In this document: positions 43,236 to 52,796 of the stretch, piece by piece
Layout of the letters: every line of letters starts with the position of its first letter
Position numbering within the stretch: position 1 is the stretch's first letter
Assembly: GCA_018657065.1 (NCBI GenBank)
Contig: JABHXU010000020.1
Span: forward strand, 1-64,000
Length of the DNA: 64,000 bases
DNA from: an archaeon
GTDB taxonomy: Archaea; Nanobdellota; Nanobdellia; Woesearchaeales; GW2011-AR15
Direction: 5' to 3'
Translations under genes and position numbers: made by a program
The notes under the pieces: generated by a model
The model's input: only the letters and a program-made list of their open reading frames with translations
Database searches by the model: none
What the model was told of the DNA's origin: nothing

Positions 43236-44561
43236 TTACAAATTACCAGTAACTAAAGCGTATTTTCCTAAGTCAATAAAATCCTTAAAATTAAGTATTT
43301 TTGATAAATGAATTATTTTCCTAGGCTTCATCATTGTTTCCCAGTATGCTTTTTTAAGAAGATACTTGAATTTTTTCTCAGAAATACGTGGATGTTCATA
43401 CTTTAAACCACCAAAATTTAACCCTTTATCTTCTAATGAATAATTTATTTTCTTAAGTGAATTCCATAGAGGTGTTCCTGGAAAAGGTATAGCTCTACAA
43501 AAATGATTAATATCTGCATCTAATTTTTTTGCAAAATTTATTGTTTGAATAATACTCTTTTCATCTTCCCATGGAAAACCTAAAATAAAATTTGACATAA
43601 CTGTTATTTCTAATTTTTTGCATATTTTTCTAGCAATTAATGCATCATTAAGAGAAAATCCTTTATTTATTTTTTTTAAAGAATCATTATTTCCAGTTTC
43701 TGGAGAAATTGATAGCATCCAACATCCTGCTTTTTTAAGTTTTTTTAAAATTCTTAAATCAAGTCTATCTGCTCTAACACCATTAGCCATTGAAAAACTA
43801 ATATCTAAATTTTTTTGAATAATTAAATCACAAATATCTTCAACTCTTTTCATATCCATAGTAAAATTATCATCGGCAATCCAAAACTCTTTTACTCCTA
43901 AATTTAAGTTTTTTTGTATCTCACTTATAACATTTTCTGGACTTCTTGCTCTAAATTTAAATCCTAATGAATGATCACAAAAAATACAATTATATGGACA
44001 ACCTCTTGAAGTTACAATACTTGCAACAGGTTTTTTTTTCTTTAAAACAATATTATATTTTTTAAAAGGAATTTTAGTTAAATCTGGAAAGGGTAATGAA
44101 TCTAAGTTTTGTACTGGTCTAGATTTTCCTGTAAACATAATTTTATTGTTTTTTTTAATCCAAAGACCGGGTATTTTCTCAAGATTATTTTTTGTTAATA
44201 ATTGATAAAATGTTTCCTCAGCTTCACCTTGAACTAACGCATAAATATTGTTTTTTAAAAGTTTTTTAGGGACCAGTTTAACTAGTGGACCTCCTAGTAC
44301 AATTTTAGTATTAGGACTTTTTTTTTTGACTCTATCAATAGAACTTAATGTATTCTCAATGTTTGCAGTATTAATTGAATAACCAATCAAATCATATTTT
44401 TTAGGATCAAATGATTTATTTTCAACATTATAATCTATTACTTCTGTTTCAATTCCTTTTGAATCAAGATAGGAAGCAATATAAAGAACACCAAGTGGTT
44501 GAAGCTTTGTTAAGTATAAATACTGTTTTTTTGGTTGCTCTAAAACAAAGAGAACTCTCAT
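43236..44561 (-). CDS. Cobalamin-binding-type radical SAM protein
   Basis: 441 aa. B12-binding-like domain (PLGVLYIASYLDSKGIETEV; KIVLGGPLVKLVP) and radical SAM core with TSRGCPYNCIFC (Cys188, Cys192, Cys195) followed by ADDNFTMDMKRVEDI and GFPWEDEKSIIQT. The C-terminus has the same type of helical tail (KPRKIIHLSKIL) as the two related proteins. It is 47 bases upstream of 41782-43188 on the same strand, and divergent from the epimerase gene; promoters for both directions must lie in 44562-44651. Confidence 0.88.
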   Translation of the reverse strand: MRVLFVLEQPKKQYLYLTKLQPLGVLYIASYLDSKGIETEVIDYNVENKSFDPKKYDLIGYSINTANIENTLSSIDRVKKKSPNTKIVLGGPLVKLVPKKLLKNNIYALVQGEAEETFYQLLTKNNLEKIPGLWIKKNNKIMFTGKSRPVQNLDSLPFPDLTKIPFKKYNIVLKKKKPVASIVTSRGCPYNCIFCDHSLGFKFRARSPENVISEIQKNLNLGVKEFWIADDNFTMDMKRVEDICDLIIQKNLDISFSMANGVRADRLDLRILKKLKKAGCWMLSISPETGNNDSLKKINKGFSLNDALIARKICKKLEITVMSNFILGFPWEDEKSIIQTINFAKKLDADINHFCRAIPFPGTPLWNSLKKINYSLEDKGLNFGGLKYEHPRISEKKFKYLLKKAYWETMMKPRKIIHLSKILNFKDFIDLGKYALVTGNL

Positions 44562-44651
44562 ATATTCTAAATTAATTCAAAAATATATAAATATATTGAA
44601 CAATAACAATACCTAAATTAATTTAAACAAATCTCTATTTTAATTCTTAAA

Positions 44652-45605
44652 ATGAAAACAAAAGTTCTTGTAACTGGCGGTGCAGGTTTTATTGGCAAAT
44701 ATTTAGTTGAGGAGATCAAAGATAAATATGATGTTACTATTGCTGATAACTTAAGCAAAAAAGAAAGCTCTGTTCCTAAAGGTGTTAAATTCATTCAAGT
44801 TGATTTAACAAATCCGATTAAAACTAATGAAGTGTTTAAAGATGTTGATATTTGTCTAAATTTAGCTTCAAAGATTGGAGGAATTGGATATTTTCATAAA
44901 CATCCTGGCTGGATTCTAAGTGAAAACAATAAAATTTTTTCATCTACATTTGAAGCTGCTGTTAAAAATAATGTCAAAAGAATGGTTTATTTATCAAGTT
45001 CAATGGCTTATGAATCATCAAAAATATTTCCACACAAAGAATTAGATATAGATAATATCCCTCCACCTATAACTGGATATGGCTTTTCAAAACTTGTTGG
45101 AGAATATTACTGCAAAACCTTCCAACGTGAATTTGACTTAGATTTCACCATTATTAGACCATTTAATGTTTATGGTATTAATGAATTTCCTGGTGCTTAT
45201 ATCGGATACTCTCATGTTATTCCTGATTTAGTTAAAAAAATTCTACAAGGACAATACCCTCTTGAACTCCTTGGTGACGGAAATCAAACAAGATGTTTCA
45301 CACATGTTAAAGATTTAGTTAGAGGAATTGTTATGGCAATGGAATCACCTAGAGCTATTAATCAAGATTTTAATTTAGGTACAAGTAATGAAACAAGAAT
45401 GATTGATTTAGCAAAAATCATTTGGGAATTATGTGAAACAAAAAAAGAGTTCAAAGTTACACATTTACCTGCATTTAAACATGATGTTAGAAAAAGAATA
45501 CCTGATGTTTCAAAAGCTAAAGAAATTTTAGGCTGGGAACCTAAAATTAGTTTTGAAAAAGGTCTTAAAGAAGTTGTGGATTGGTTAAGAACAGAGCTAC
45601 GCTAA
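44652..45605 (+). CDS. NAD-dependent nucleotide-sugar epimerase/dehydratase (SDR)
   Basis: 317 aa, extended SDR family. TGGAGFIGKYL near the start binds NAD(P), the catalytic YXXXK is Tyr143/Lys147 (GYGFSKLVGE), and RPFNVYG and GDGNQTRCFTHVKDLVRG are the substrate-side motifs of UDP-galactose-4-epimerase-like enzymes. It most likely supplies an epimerised UDP-sugar for the glycan. The exact sugar is not decided by sequence. Confidence 0.9.
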   Translation: MKTKVLVTGGAGFIGKYLVEEIKDKYDVTIADNLSKKESSVPKGVKFIQVDLTNPIKTNEVFKDVDICLNLASKIGGIGYFHKHPGWILSENNKIFSSTFEAAVKNNVKRMVYLSSSMAYESSKIFPHKELDIDNIPPPITGYGFSKLVGEYYCKTFQREFDLDFTIIRPFNVYGINEFPGAYIGYSHVIPDLVKKILQGQYPLELLGDGNQTRCFTHVKDLVRGIVMAMESPRAINQDFNLGTSNETRMIDLAKIIWELCETKKEFKVTHLPAFKHDVRKRIPDVSKAKEILGWEPKISFEKGLKEVVDWLRTELR

Positions 45606-45648
45606 TCTTTTTATATAAATTTCATTTCTTTACTTTTGAGGGGGAAAA

Positions 45649-46866
45649 TTGAATAAAATATGTGTTATAGGTCTAGGAAGAGTAGGTTTACCTTTATCAC
45701 TTTCTTTTGCTAACAAAGGGTTTGAGGTTCATGGAATTGATATAAATGAAAATTTAATCTCAGATTTAAACAAAGGAAAAATGCCTTTTATTGAAAAAAA
45801 CGCAGATCCACTATTGAAAAAAACATTAAATGAAAAATTTTTTCCATCATCGAATTTTTCTGTATTAAAAAAAGTCGACACTATTATATTAACTCTTGGA
45901 ACGCCTGTTGATGCACATTTAAACCCGAGTTATGATCAAATTGATAGTGTTTTTCCTCATATAATCGAATGTATTAAAAAAAATCAATTAATCATTCTTA
46001 GAAGTACTGTAGCTCCTGGAACTACTAACTTATTAAAAGATAGAATTGAAAGAAAAAGTGGTTTAAAATGTGGAAAAGATTTTTTCATGGCTTTTTGTCC
46101 AGAAAGAATTGCTGAAGGAAACGCTATAGCTGAAATAAAAGAGGTTCCTCAAATAATTGGTGGAATTGATAAAATTAGTTCAGACAAAGCAAAAGAAATA
46201 TTTTCAAATATTACTGATAGTTGCATAACTTCAGATGCTAAAAGCGTTGAATTGGCAAAAATTTTAACAAATATGTATCGCTATATTAATTTTGCAATTG
46301 CTAATGAATTTGCAATTTTAGCTATGGAAAATAATCGAAATATATATGAAATTTTAAACTTAATAAATAAAGATTACAAAAGAGGAGGTGTACCTCAACC
46401 GGGATTTACTGCTGGACCTTGTTTATATAAAGATGGATTTTTTTTACTAAACAATATTCCTTTTAATGAATTAATTTCTGTTAGTTGGAGAATAAACGAA
46501 AACCTTCCACTCTATTTATTAGAAAAAATCAAAAAAATCACATCTCTAAAAGGAAAAAAAGTAACAATTTTAGGCATGACATTTAAAAAAAATATTGATG
46601 ATACTAGAAACTCTCTTTCATTTAAACTTAAAAAAGCATTTTTAAGAGAGCAAAGTATTGTTTTTACTCATGATCCCTATCTAGATGAACATAAGTTCCA
46701 TCTTGATAAAAAACTAAAAAATGCAGATGTTGTTGTTATTGCGATGAATCATGATGTCTACAAAAAACTCGATAAAAAATCTCTCAAAAAATATGTTGCA
46801 AAAAAGTGTATTATTTGTGATGTTTGGAATTTAGCAAATAATGGAAGAATTATATATAAAATATAG
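45649..46866 (+). CDS. UDP-sugar 6-dehydrogenase (WecC/UDP-ManNAcA dehydrogenase-like)
   Basis: 405 aa. The start is a TTG at 45649, supported by GAGGGGG ten bases earlier. N-terminal NAD-binding VIGLGRVGLPLS, the central RSTVAPGTT, FCPERIAEGNAI and the catalytic cysteine Cys258 in TAGPCLYKD, then TFKKNIDDTRNS in the UDP-binding domain. The GPCLxKD form is typical of the UDP-N-acetylmannosamine/ hexosamine dehydrogenase branch, which oxidises C6 to a carboxylate. Its product could be the uronic acid amidated by the AsnB-type enzyme at 28735. Confidence 0.9.
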   Translation: MNKICVIGLGRVGLPLSLSFANKGFEVHGIDINENLISDLNKGKMPFIEKNADPLLKKTLNEKFFPSSNFSVLKKVDTIILTLGTPVDAHLNPSYDQIDSVFPHIIECIKKNQLIILRSTVAPGTTNLLKDRIERKSGLKCGKDFFMAFCPERIAEGNAIAEIKEVPQIIGGIDKISSDKAKEIFSNITDSCITSDAKSVELAKILTNMYRYINFAIANEFAILAMENNRNIYEILNLINKDYKRGGVPQPGFTAGPCLYKDGFFLLNNIPFNELISVSWRINENLPLYLLEKIKKITSLKGKKVTILGMTFKKNIDDTRNSLSFKLKKAFLREQSIVFTHDPYLDEHKFHLDKKLKNADVVVIAMNHDVYKKLDKKSLKKYVAKKCIICDVWNLANNGRIIYKI

Positions 46867-46908
46867 TTTTAAATAAATTATTTATAGTCATACTTATGTT
46901 TAAAAATT

Positions 46909-47862
46909 ATGAAGCTAAAAAAACTCGTTATTATTATTATGTTTTTATTTATTATTTCATGCTCCAATGAGAAACTAAATAATGAAGACAAAATAAAACT
47001 CTCAAAAGAAAATTATTATAATCCTTATGAAGATATTTTTTGTTCAGATATATCTGTAAAAAGAGACATTTTTCTTGATTATAATAACCATTTAAATAAA
47101 AACCGAATTATAAATAATATTCAAAATGAAAGTCTAAATGAAATACTAAGTTTAGAGTTAGGCCTCTCAAATCTGTTTAAAAATGTATCTGACTATCAAA
47201 TTATTGTTCAAAATCAAAAAAGAGACAAAGATTTTATTCAAGAAACAATAAGTTTTCAACATTCTATAGTTGGAAATTTTACTGCTATAATTCTAAAACC
47301 ATATTCAAAAAATAATGCAACCATTATTGGTTTACATGGTCATGGAGATAATGCTTCAGTTTTCAAAGAAAAGTATATGGGATCATCTCTAGCTAAACAG
47401 GGCTATATTGTAGCAATGCCAAATTTTAGACAAATGAATATTGATGATAGTGAATTATATACAACCATTAAAGTTTATGAAAATGGATGCACTCTTTTAG
47501 GATTTAGAATTTTTGAATCTTTAATTGTAATTGATTATTTAAAAAATCTAAATTTTAGAAATATTGGATTACTTAGTCATTCTGGAGGCAGTTCCACTGC
47601 AAATTTATTATTATATTTAACTTCAGATATTGATTCTTTTGTAAGTGACCATAAAAGCACTTACAATGATCTTCACCCTTATGAAAATGAAGACGAAGAA
47701 TTATCTGTTGGTTGTGAAACAATTCCCAAAATCTATAAATATCATAAACTAATAAATGATTTTAATAATACTAATACTCCATATCTAAAGTTACCATATG
47801 GTTTTAAAGATGATCATAATGAAATTATAGACTTTTTCAAAAAAACCTTACTAGAAAACTAA
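46909..47862 (+). CDS. Lipoprotein alpha/beta-hydrolase
   Basis: 317 aa. Hydrophobic signal with a lipobox ending at Cys18 (FIISC). The mature part has an alpha/beta-hydrolase core: GLHGHGDN (residues 141-148) as oxyanion region, Ser225 in LLSHSGGSS as likely nucleophile, and a possible catalytic His in KDDHNE near the C-terminus. It would act outside the membrane, perhaps deacylating or deacetylating the surface glycan. It overlaps the convergent glycosyltransferase by 4 bases. The GxSxG consensus is modified to SHSGG, so the assignment is not certain. Confidence 0.72.
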   Translation: MKLKKLVIIIMFLFIISCSNEKLNNEDKIKLSKENYYNPYEDIFCSDISVKRDIFLDYNNHLNKNRIINNIQNESLNEILSLELGLSNLFKNVSDYQIIVQNQKRDKDFIQETISFQHSIVGNFTAIILKPYSKNNATIIGLHGHGDNASVFKEKYMGSSLAKQGYIVAMPNFRQMNIDDSELYTTIKVYENGCTLLGFRIFESLIVIDYLKNLNFRNIGLLSHSGGSSTANLLLYLTSDIDSFVSDHKSTYNDLHPYENEDEELSVGCETIPKIYKYHKLINDFNNTNTPYLKLPYGFKDDHNEIIDFFKKTLLEN

Positions 47863-49007
47863 AAATAAACATCTAATATATTCTTTGCTGTTATATCCCA
47901 ATTAAATTTTTTTATTGCATGAATTCTAGCATTTTTTTCAAATTGTTTTCTAAGTATTTCATCATCGAGTAAATGCATAACTTTTTTGGTTATTTCTTCA
48001 ACATTTCCTGGCTCAACAACAAATCCTGAATCTCCAACCATTCTTTTTACTTCTCCTACATCACTAGCAACAATTGCTTTGCCACTTCCTAGGTATTCTA
48101 CAATTTTTAAAGGAGATTTACATTCTGTGATTTTATTTTTTTCAAAACTAGCAACAGCTACATCAGCTGCAGCTATGCACTTAGGAACTTCATCATCATG
48201 AACAAATCCTGTAAATACAACATCTTTTTCTAATTCTTGACTCTTTGTAAAATCTTTTAGGTCTTGAAGATTTGATCCTCCACCTACTATCAAAAGCGAA
48301 ACATCTTTTCTTTTTATCAATATTTGTTTATATGATTTAATCACTAGTTGTGCATATTGTGCTCCATTTAATTGACCTAGATATAATACAACTTTTTTTC
48401 TTAATTTGTATTTTTTTCTAATTTCTTTACCTGATTTTTTTGGATTAAATCTGTTTAAATTTACTCCAACATGAGCCATTGCAATTTTTTTTTCAGGAAA
48501 TTTTAATTCCATAGCCAATTCTTTTAATTTATAACTAGCAACAGACATTGAATCAACTAATTTTGGCATTGTTTTTTCCATTGTGCCTAAATAATTTCCA
48601 AATAGTTTTGAAGGTGCAGAAAAATTGTAAATCTCATATTCATTATCATCCCAATCATAATGAAGATGTTTTTTATGTATTAAAGAACCAATTAGTGCAG
48701 GAAATACTGCATTAGGAAAACATTTTTGGACATGAATTACATCTGACCATCTTGCTAATTTTTGTATTCTAAAAATATTGTTAAAAATATGATAACTTCT
48801 TCTACTAAATGGTATTGTTTCAAATTCTATTATTTTTTCAGATTTTAATTTACCTCTTTCTTTTTTTGGTAAAGGAAAATAAATTAATTTCACATTATGG
48901 CCTATTTTTTTATATATTCTAGCAATCTCAATTATTCTAATTGTCCAAGGTTCTTTTGCAGAATAAATATCATGAGGGTGAATCATTAAAATATTAAGTT
49001 TTTTCAT
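47859..49007 (-). CDS. GT4 glycosyltransferase (GT-B fold)
   Basis: 382 aa. The C-terminal domain has YLGQLNGAQYAQL, LLIVGGGSN, TGFVHDDEVP and KSPLKIVEYLGSGKAIVASD, the donor-binding EX7E-like block of GT4 enzymes. The N-terminal half has HPHDIYSAKEPWTIR and HYDWDDNEYE. It is cytoplasmic and retaining, adding a sugar to the surface glycan. The ATG is one base after the stop of a tiny membrane gene, so the two are probably co-translated. Confidence 0.88.
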   Translation of the reverse strand: MKKLNILMIHPHDIYSAKEPWTIRIIEIARIYKKIGHNVKLIYFPLPKKERGKLKSEKIIEFETIPFSRRSYHIFNNIFRIQKLARWSDVIHVQKCFPNAVFPALIGSLIHKKHLHYDWDDNEYEIYNFSAPSKLFGNYLGTMEKTMPKLVDSMSVASYKLKELAMELKFPEKKIAMAHVGVNLNRFNPKKSGKEIRKKYKLRKKVVLYLGQLNGAQYAQLVIKSYKQILIKRKDVSLLIVGGGSNLQDLKDFTKSQELEKDVVFTGFVHDDEVPKCIAAADVAVASFEKNKITECKSPLKIVEYLGSGKAIVASDVGEVKRMVGDSGFVVEPGNVEEITKKVMHLLDDEILRKQFEKNARIHAIKKFNWDITAKNILDVYF

Positions 49008-49008
49008 T

Positions 49009-49131
49009 TTAATTTCCAGGAAGCAAACTATATCCTTTTACTTTTGACCAAAAATACAAAAAGATGTCAATAACTAAAGTATAGACAAATAAATATAAGG
49101 TTAAAAAAATATTTTTTATTGTTCTTTTCAT
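49009..49131 (-). CDS. Very small membrane protein (40 aa)
   Basis: From the ATG at 49131, a clean 40-aa frame: basic start MKRTIKNIF, one hydrophobic helix of about 20 residues, then FWSKVKGYSLLPGN. It is placed one base before the GT4 gene and 33 bases after the SGNH-like gene upstream in the same direction. No family recognised. Its composition and operon position make it credible, comparable to the small proteins at 23013 and 54819. Confidence 0.5.
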   Translation of the reverse strand: MKRTIKNIFLTLYLFVYTLVIDIFLYFWSKVKGYSLLPGN

Positions 49132-49164
49132 GCAATAGAAGAAAAATAATTAATTTATATGCCT

Positions 49165-50460
49165 TTAGTTATTCTCTTTAAGAATTATATCAGCAACATT
49201 TCTAGCTATTAAATAATCGCCATATTTTGTTGTGTGTCCAAAATCACCATTAAATAAAGGTATTACAAAATTTCCCAAGTGATCTGTAAATAAATCATTA
49301 TATCTTTTTTCTTTAAGCGCATGTTCAAAATTTTCTTTGTTACTAATTAAAACAACATCATTTGTGTCATTAAACAATAATTCGATTCTACTTATGTTTA
49401 ATGTTGGATATTGCATTGCATAATACTTTATTTTTTTGTTTTGCAACTCATTATATAAATAATTATAATTAAATATTATTGAATCAATATAATCATCATC
49501 ATTATTTCTAGAAACATAATAGTCAAATCTAGATAGGAAGCCAGGTTTATTATAATTTACATGAAAGAAGAAATCAAGTCTCATTAAAATAACAAGATTA
49601 TTTGGTTCAATCTTTAAGGCTTCTTTATACAGGCAAAAAGCAGTTTCATAATCTTTATCACCATTAAAAAATCTTGCCAATGATAAATAAGGCCAAATTA
49701 CTGAAGAATTTTTAATAATTGATTTTGTGTAAAAATACTTTGCAGAATTAATTTCATCTAGAAATTCATATTGCTCTCCATAAATCCAGTCCCAATCTTC
49801 ACCTTTAGATACTTTTGGAGAAATTTTATCTTGAAACTCTAATTTTGCTTTATTTTCTATTGAGTCAGAATTCTGAAAATTATTCTTTAACTCAAAAATT
49901 ATCTTTGAACAATCAACTTCATTTAAATAAGAATTTTTTACAAATTTTTGCATCATAATAACTGATTTTGGTTCTTTTGAAATATTATCTTTAAACCACT
50001 TGATAAATGAAATAATTTTAATTTTTTTAATAAAAGAAATCTTATAATCCGGATTATACTTATTATTTTCAGCATCATTAATACCCATCATGGTAATTAC
50101 AATATCTGGTTCATAATAATCAAGGTTTTTCTCAAGGTTTGATAAAATAACAGATGTATCTACTCCAGGAATTCCCTCATTAAAAACTTTGTATTTCTTT
50201 GTTTTACTTTCATTATTTAAAATAATTTCAAGTTGTCTAGGCCAGCTATGTTGTGAGATATCCGCTGTTGTTGATTCTCCTAATGTTAAAATTTTTATTA
50301 CACTATCATCCATAGGAATATTATTTTTTGATTTTTGAGATGTTATTAAAACTTCGCCATATATTCTTAAAAAACATTCAAAAAAAACTAATGAAACTAA
50401 AATTCCAATAACTAACAAAATGATATTTTGAAATAGTTTCTTTTGTTTTTTTTCTTTCAT
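49165..50460 (-). CDS. Membrane-anchored SGNH-hydrolase-like protein with helical-repeat insert
   Basis: 431 aa. One N-terminal membrane helix (~10-30) is followed by an extracytoplasmic SGNH fold: block I LTLGESTTAD (Ser nucleophile, GES in place of GDS), block III TMMGINDAEN (GxND) and block V NGDFGHTTK with Asp and His three apart. Between III and V lies an inserted helical segment with TPR-like helices (residues ~200-310). Such proteins in glycan loci are often acyl- or acetyl-transferases/esterases. It shares architecture with the next gene, 50466-51929, five bases upstream. Confidence 0.75.
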   Translation of the reverse strand: MKEKKQKKLFQNIILLVIGILVSLVFFECFLRIYGEVLITSQKSKNNIPMDDSVIKILTLGESTTADISQHSWPRQLEIILNNESKTKKYKVFNEGIPGVDTSVILSNLEKNLDYYEPDIVITMMGINDAENNKYNPDYKISFIKKIKIISFIKWFKDNISKEPKSVIMMQKFVKNSYLNEVDCSKIIFELKNNFQNSDSIENKAKLEFQDKISPKVSKGEDWDWIYGEQYEFLDEINSAKYFYTKSIIKNSSVIWPYLSLARFFNGDKDYETAFCLYKEALKIEPNNLVILMRLDFFFHVNYNKPGFLSRFDYYVSRNNDDDYIDSIIFNYNYLYNELQNKKIKYYAMQYPTLNISRIELLFNDTNDVVLISNKENFEHALKEKRYNDLFTDHLGNFVIPLFNGDFGHTTKYGDYLIARNVADIILKENN

Positions 50461-50465
50461 CTTAT

Positions 50466-51929
50466 TTATTTTTTTTCAAAATTTTTTAATATCGTAGTTG
50501 CAACATTGTTTGCTATCAAATCTTTTGATTTTTCTGTAAAATGACCAAATGTCCCTCCAACTGAATCTAAAAACAGTTGATCATAATTGCCTTTACTTAA
50601 CTCCTGCTCAAATTCATCTTGATTTGAAACAAAAATAATGTTTGATTTATCTAAAAAAAATATTTCCAAATCTTCAATATTCAGTGTTGGGTATTGGATT
50701 GCAATATGTTTAATATTATTCTTTTTTAAAATTGAATTTAATAAATTATAATGATATTTTGTTGTCTGTAAAACTGTGTTATTTGATTTTATAAACCCTG
50801 AATTATGAATAAATTTTTTTGATTTATTTGTTAATCCAATTTCTGATTCTATTGAAAAAAGTCTATTGTAAGCTAAATGGTTCTCAGTATCTAATTCAAG
50901 AGATTTTATAAAAAATTCTTCAGATTTTTTGTAATCTTTATTATTATAATGGATTTTTCCTATTTCTAAATAAAGTCCTGAATCACCTCTGCTATATTCT
51001 AATGCTTTAGAATACATTTCAAGAGATTTATTAGTATTATTTTGAATAGAATATAATTTACCTAAACCCTGATAACCGGGCCCTAATTGGGGATTTATTA
51101 AAATTGATTCAGAAAAGAACTCCCTAGCTTTACTTAATTCATTTTTAACTAGATATAATTTACCTAGACCTAAATAAATCCAATCCTGTTTATTTATTTC
51201 TAATGCTGACAAATAGATTTCTTCATAATTTTCCAATTCAACTTTATTTAGGTAAATCATTCCAAGTTGTTCATATGCTCTAAAATCTTCATTGTTAATT
51301 GATATTGCTTGTAAATACTTTTTTTCTGCTTCATTATAATTATTTTTTTTAAAATGATAATTTGCAAGTTCTAAGGTAGTTTCATACATAACTTTTTTAT
51401 CAAAATCTCCGTTTGCAATTTTCTTATTTTTTTGCTCATAAATTTTGAAATTTATAACTTCATTAATGAATTGAATTAGTTTTCTAATTCTCAAATTTTG
51501 AAAAGATAAAGAAATTTTCTTAAAAATTGTTTCCTCGTATCTAATGAGCATATCTATGTCATCATTTGCACCCATTAACGTTATAACCATTGAAGGGTTA
51601 TATTTCTCAAGGTTAAATCTAAGATTTTTTAAGATAAAGGCAGTGTTTGTTCCAGGAATTGCTTTATTTACAACCAAAAACTCCTTGCCTTTTGAATTAT
51701 TATTTAAAATTAATTCTAGTTTTTGAGGCCAACTTAATTCGCCATCCAACATATTTGCTGACATTGACTCTCCTAAAACTAAAATTACATATTTATTCTT
51801 TGAGTTTATTGGAAGTTCTGGTGTATAAACAAAACCTGCAAAACGTAATGTTATTTCAATTATAATTAAAGCCATAAAAAAACCAAAAATCATTAATACA
51901 GCTTTTTTGCTGAGAGATAATTTCTTCAT
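50466..51929 (-). CDS. Membrane-anchored SGNH-like protein with TPR repeats
   Basis: 487 aa from the ATG at 51929 (an in-frame ATG at 51947 is also possible). One N-terminal helix, SGNH block I VLGESMSAN, block III LMGANDDID and block V GGTFGHFTE. Compared with 49165-50460 the Asp three residues before the final His is Thr here, so the catalytic triad may be broken. About six TPR-like repeats (residues ~180-370, for example NNYNEAEKKYLQAISIN and KDYKKSEEFFIKSLELD) form the large insert. It may act as a scaffold or partner of its neighbour rather than an enzyme. Confidence 0.75.
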   Translation of the reverse strand: MKKLSLSKKAVLMIFGFFMALIIIEITLRFAGFVYTPELPINSKNKYVILVLGESMSANMLDGELSWPQKLELILNNNSKGKEFLVVNKAIPGTNTAFILKNLRFNLEKYNPSMVITLMGANDDIDMLIRYEETIFKKISLSFQNLRIRKLIQFINEVINFKIYEQKNKKIANGDFDKKVMYETTLELANYHFKKNNYNEAEKKYLQAISINNEDFRAYEQLGMIYLNKVELENYEEIYLSALEINKQDWIYLGLGKLYLVKNELSKAREFFSESILINPQLGPGYQGLGKLYSIQNNTNKSLEMYSKALEYSRGDSGLYLEIGKIHYNNKDYKKSEEFFIKSLELDTENHLAYNRLFSIESEIGLTNKSKKFIHNSGFIKSNNTVLQTTKYHYNLLNSILKKNNIKHIAIQYPTLNIEDLEIFFLDKSNIIFVSNQDEFEQELSKGNYDQLFLDSVGGTFGHFTEKSKDLIANNVATTILKNFEKK

Positions 51930-52030
51930 TTTTTTGTATTTGAACATAACTACGATAAATATTTAAATTAATCTCTTTTATATCATTATTCGTTACTAGT
52001 CTTGAGTAGATACCAAAAATCACATTCAAA

Positions 52031-52795
52031 ATGAATCTAAAAAAAAATCTCAATATTATTGTTCAATTAGCTCTTAAAGATATTAAAATTAAATACAATA
52101 ATTCAACATTTGGGTATCTTTGGATGGTTATTAATCCACTATTAATACTTGTTTCACTTTATGTAATTTTTTCAATAATTATCAAATTAGAAGTTGACCA
52201 TTATCAAATATTTTTATTACTTGGAATAATTGTTTGGAATTTTTTTTCTGAAGCTACACTCGGAAGTATTAATTCAATTGTATCAAGCATGCCACTATTA
52301 AAAAAAGTAAATGTATCTCTATTCAATATTATTTTAGGTGCAAATCTATCTTCTTTGATTAGTTTTATAATAAATGTATTCCTGTTACTATGCATGATGT
52401 ATTTTTTCAAAATTCCAATATTTCAACCTATCAGACTTATCGGCTTATTTTATTTTCTATTATTAATCTTAATTATTATTAGTGTTTCAAGTATTATTTG
52501 TGTTATCTATCTTTATTTCAAAGATATAACTCATATTTGGACTTTTGCACTTTTTATTGGATTTTGGATTACTCCAATATTTTATTCAGAAACTTCTGTT
52601 CCTAAACAATTTTTGAGTTTTTATATGTTAAATCCCTTAGCTAGGATTATTAGTCATATTAGAAATACTGTTCTTTATAATTACATAGATTCCCCATATC
52701 AGATAATGACAACAATTATAATTTGTTCATCTATTTTCTTTGTTAGCTTATTTATTTATCATAGATATTCAAAAAAAATTTATGAAGTTTTGTAA
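52031..52795 (+). CDS. ABC-2 polysaccharide exporter permease (Wzm/TagG-like)
   Basis: 254 aa, six membrane helices. YNNSTFGYLWMVINPLLIL near the start and TPIFYSETSVPK, then YMLNPLARIISHIRN near the end, are the typical ABC-2 permease segments for O-antigen or teichoic-acid export. It forms a transporter with the ATPase that starts one base later at 52797. It moves a finished lipid-linked glycan across the membrane. Confidence 0.94.
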   Translation: MNLKKNLNIIVQLALKDIKIKYNNSTFGYLWMVINPLLILVSLYVIFSIIIKLEVDHYQIFLLLGIIVWNFFSEATLGSINSIVSSMPLLKKVNVSLFNIILGANLSSLISFIINVFLLLCMMYFFKIPIFQPIRLIGLFYFLLLILIIISVSSIICVIYLYFKDITHIWTFALFIGFWITPIFYSETSVPKQFLSFYMLNPLARIISHIRNTVLYNYIDSPYQIMTTIIICSSIFFVSLFIYHRYSKKIYEVL

Positions 52796-52796
52796 A

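Noticed and set aside
51856-52053. A 65-aa minus-strand frame upstream of 50466-51929
   Set aside because: It overlaps the start of the SGNH-TPR gene and the ABC permease in other frames, without a start signal or recognisable product.
52740-52796. Longer N-terminus for the ABC ATPase
   Set aside because: It would lie entirely inside the permease gene; the ATG at 52797, one base after the permease stop, gives the normal Wzt start.
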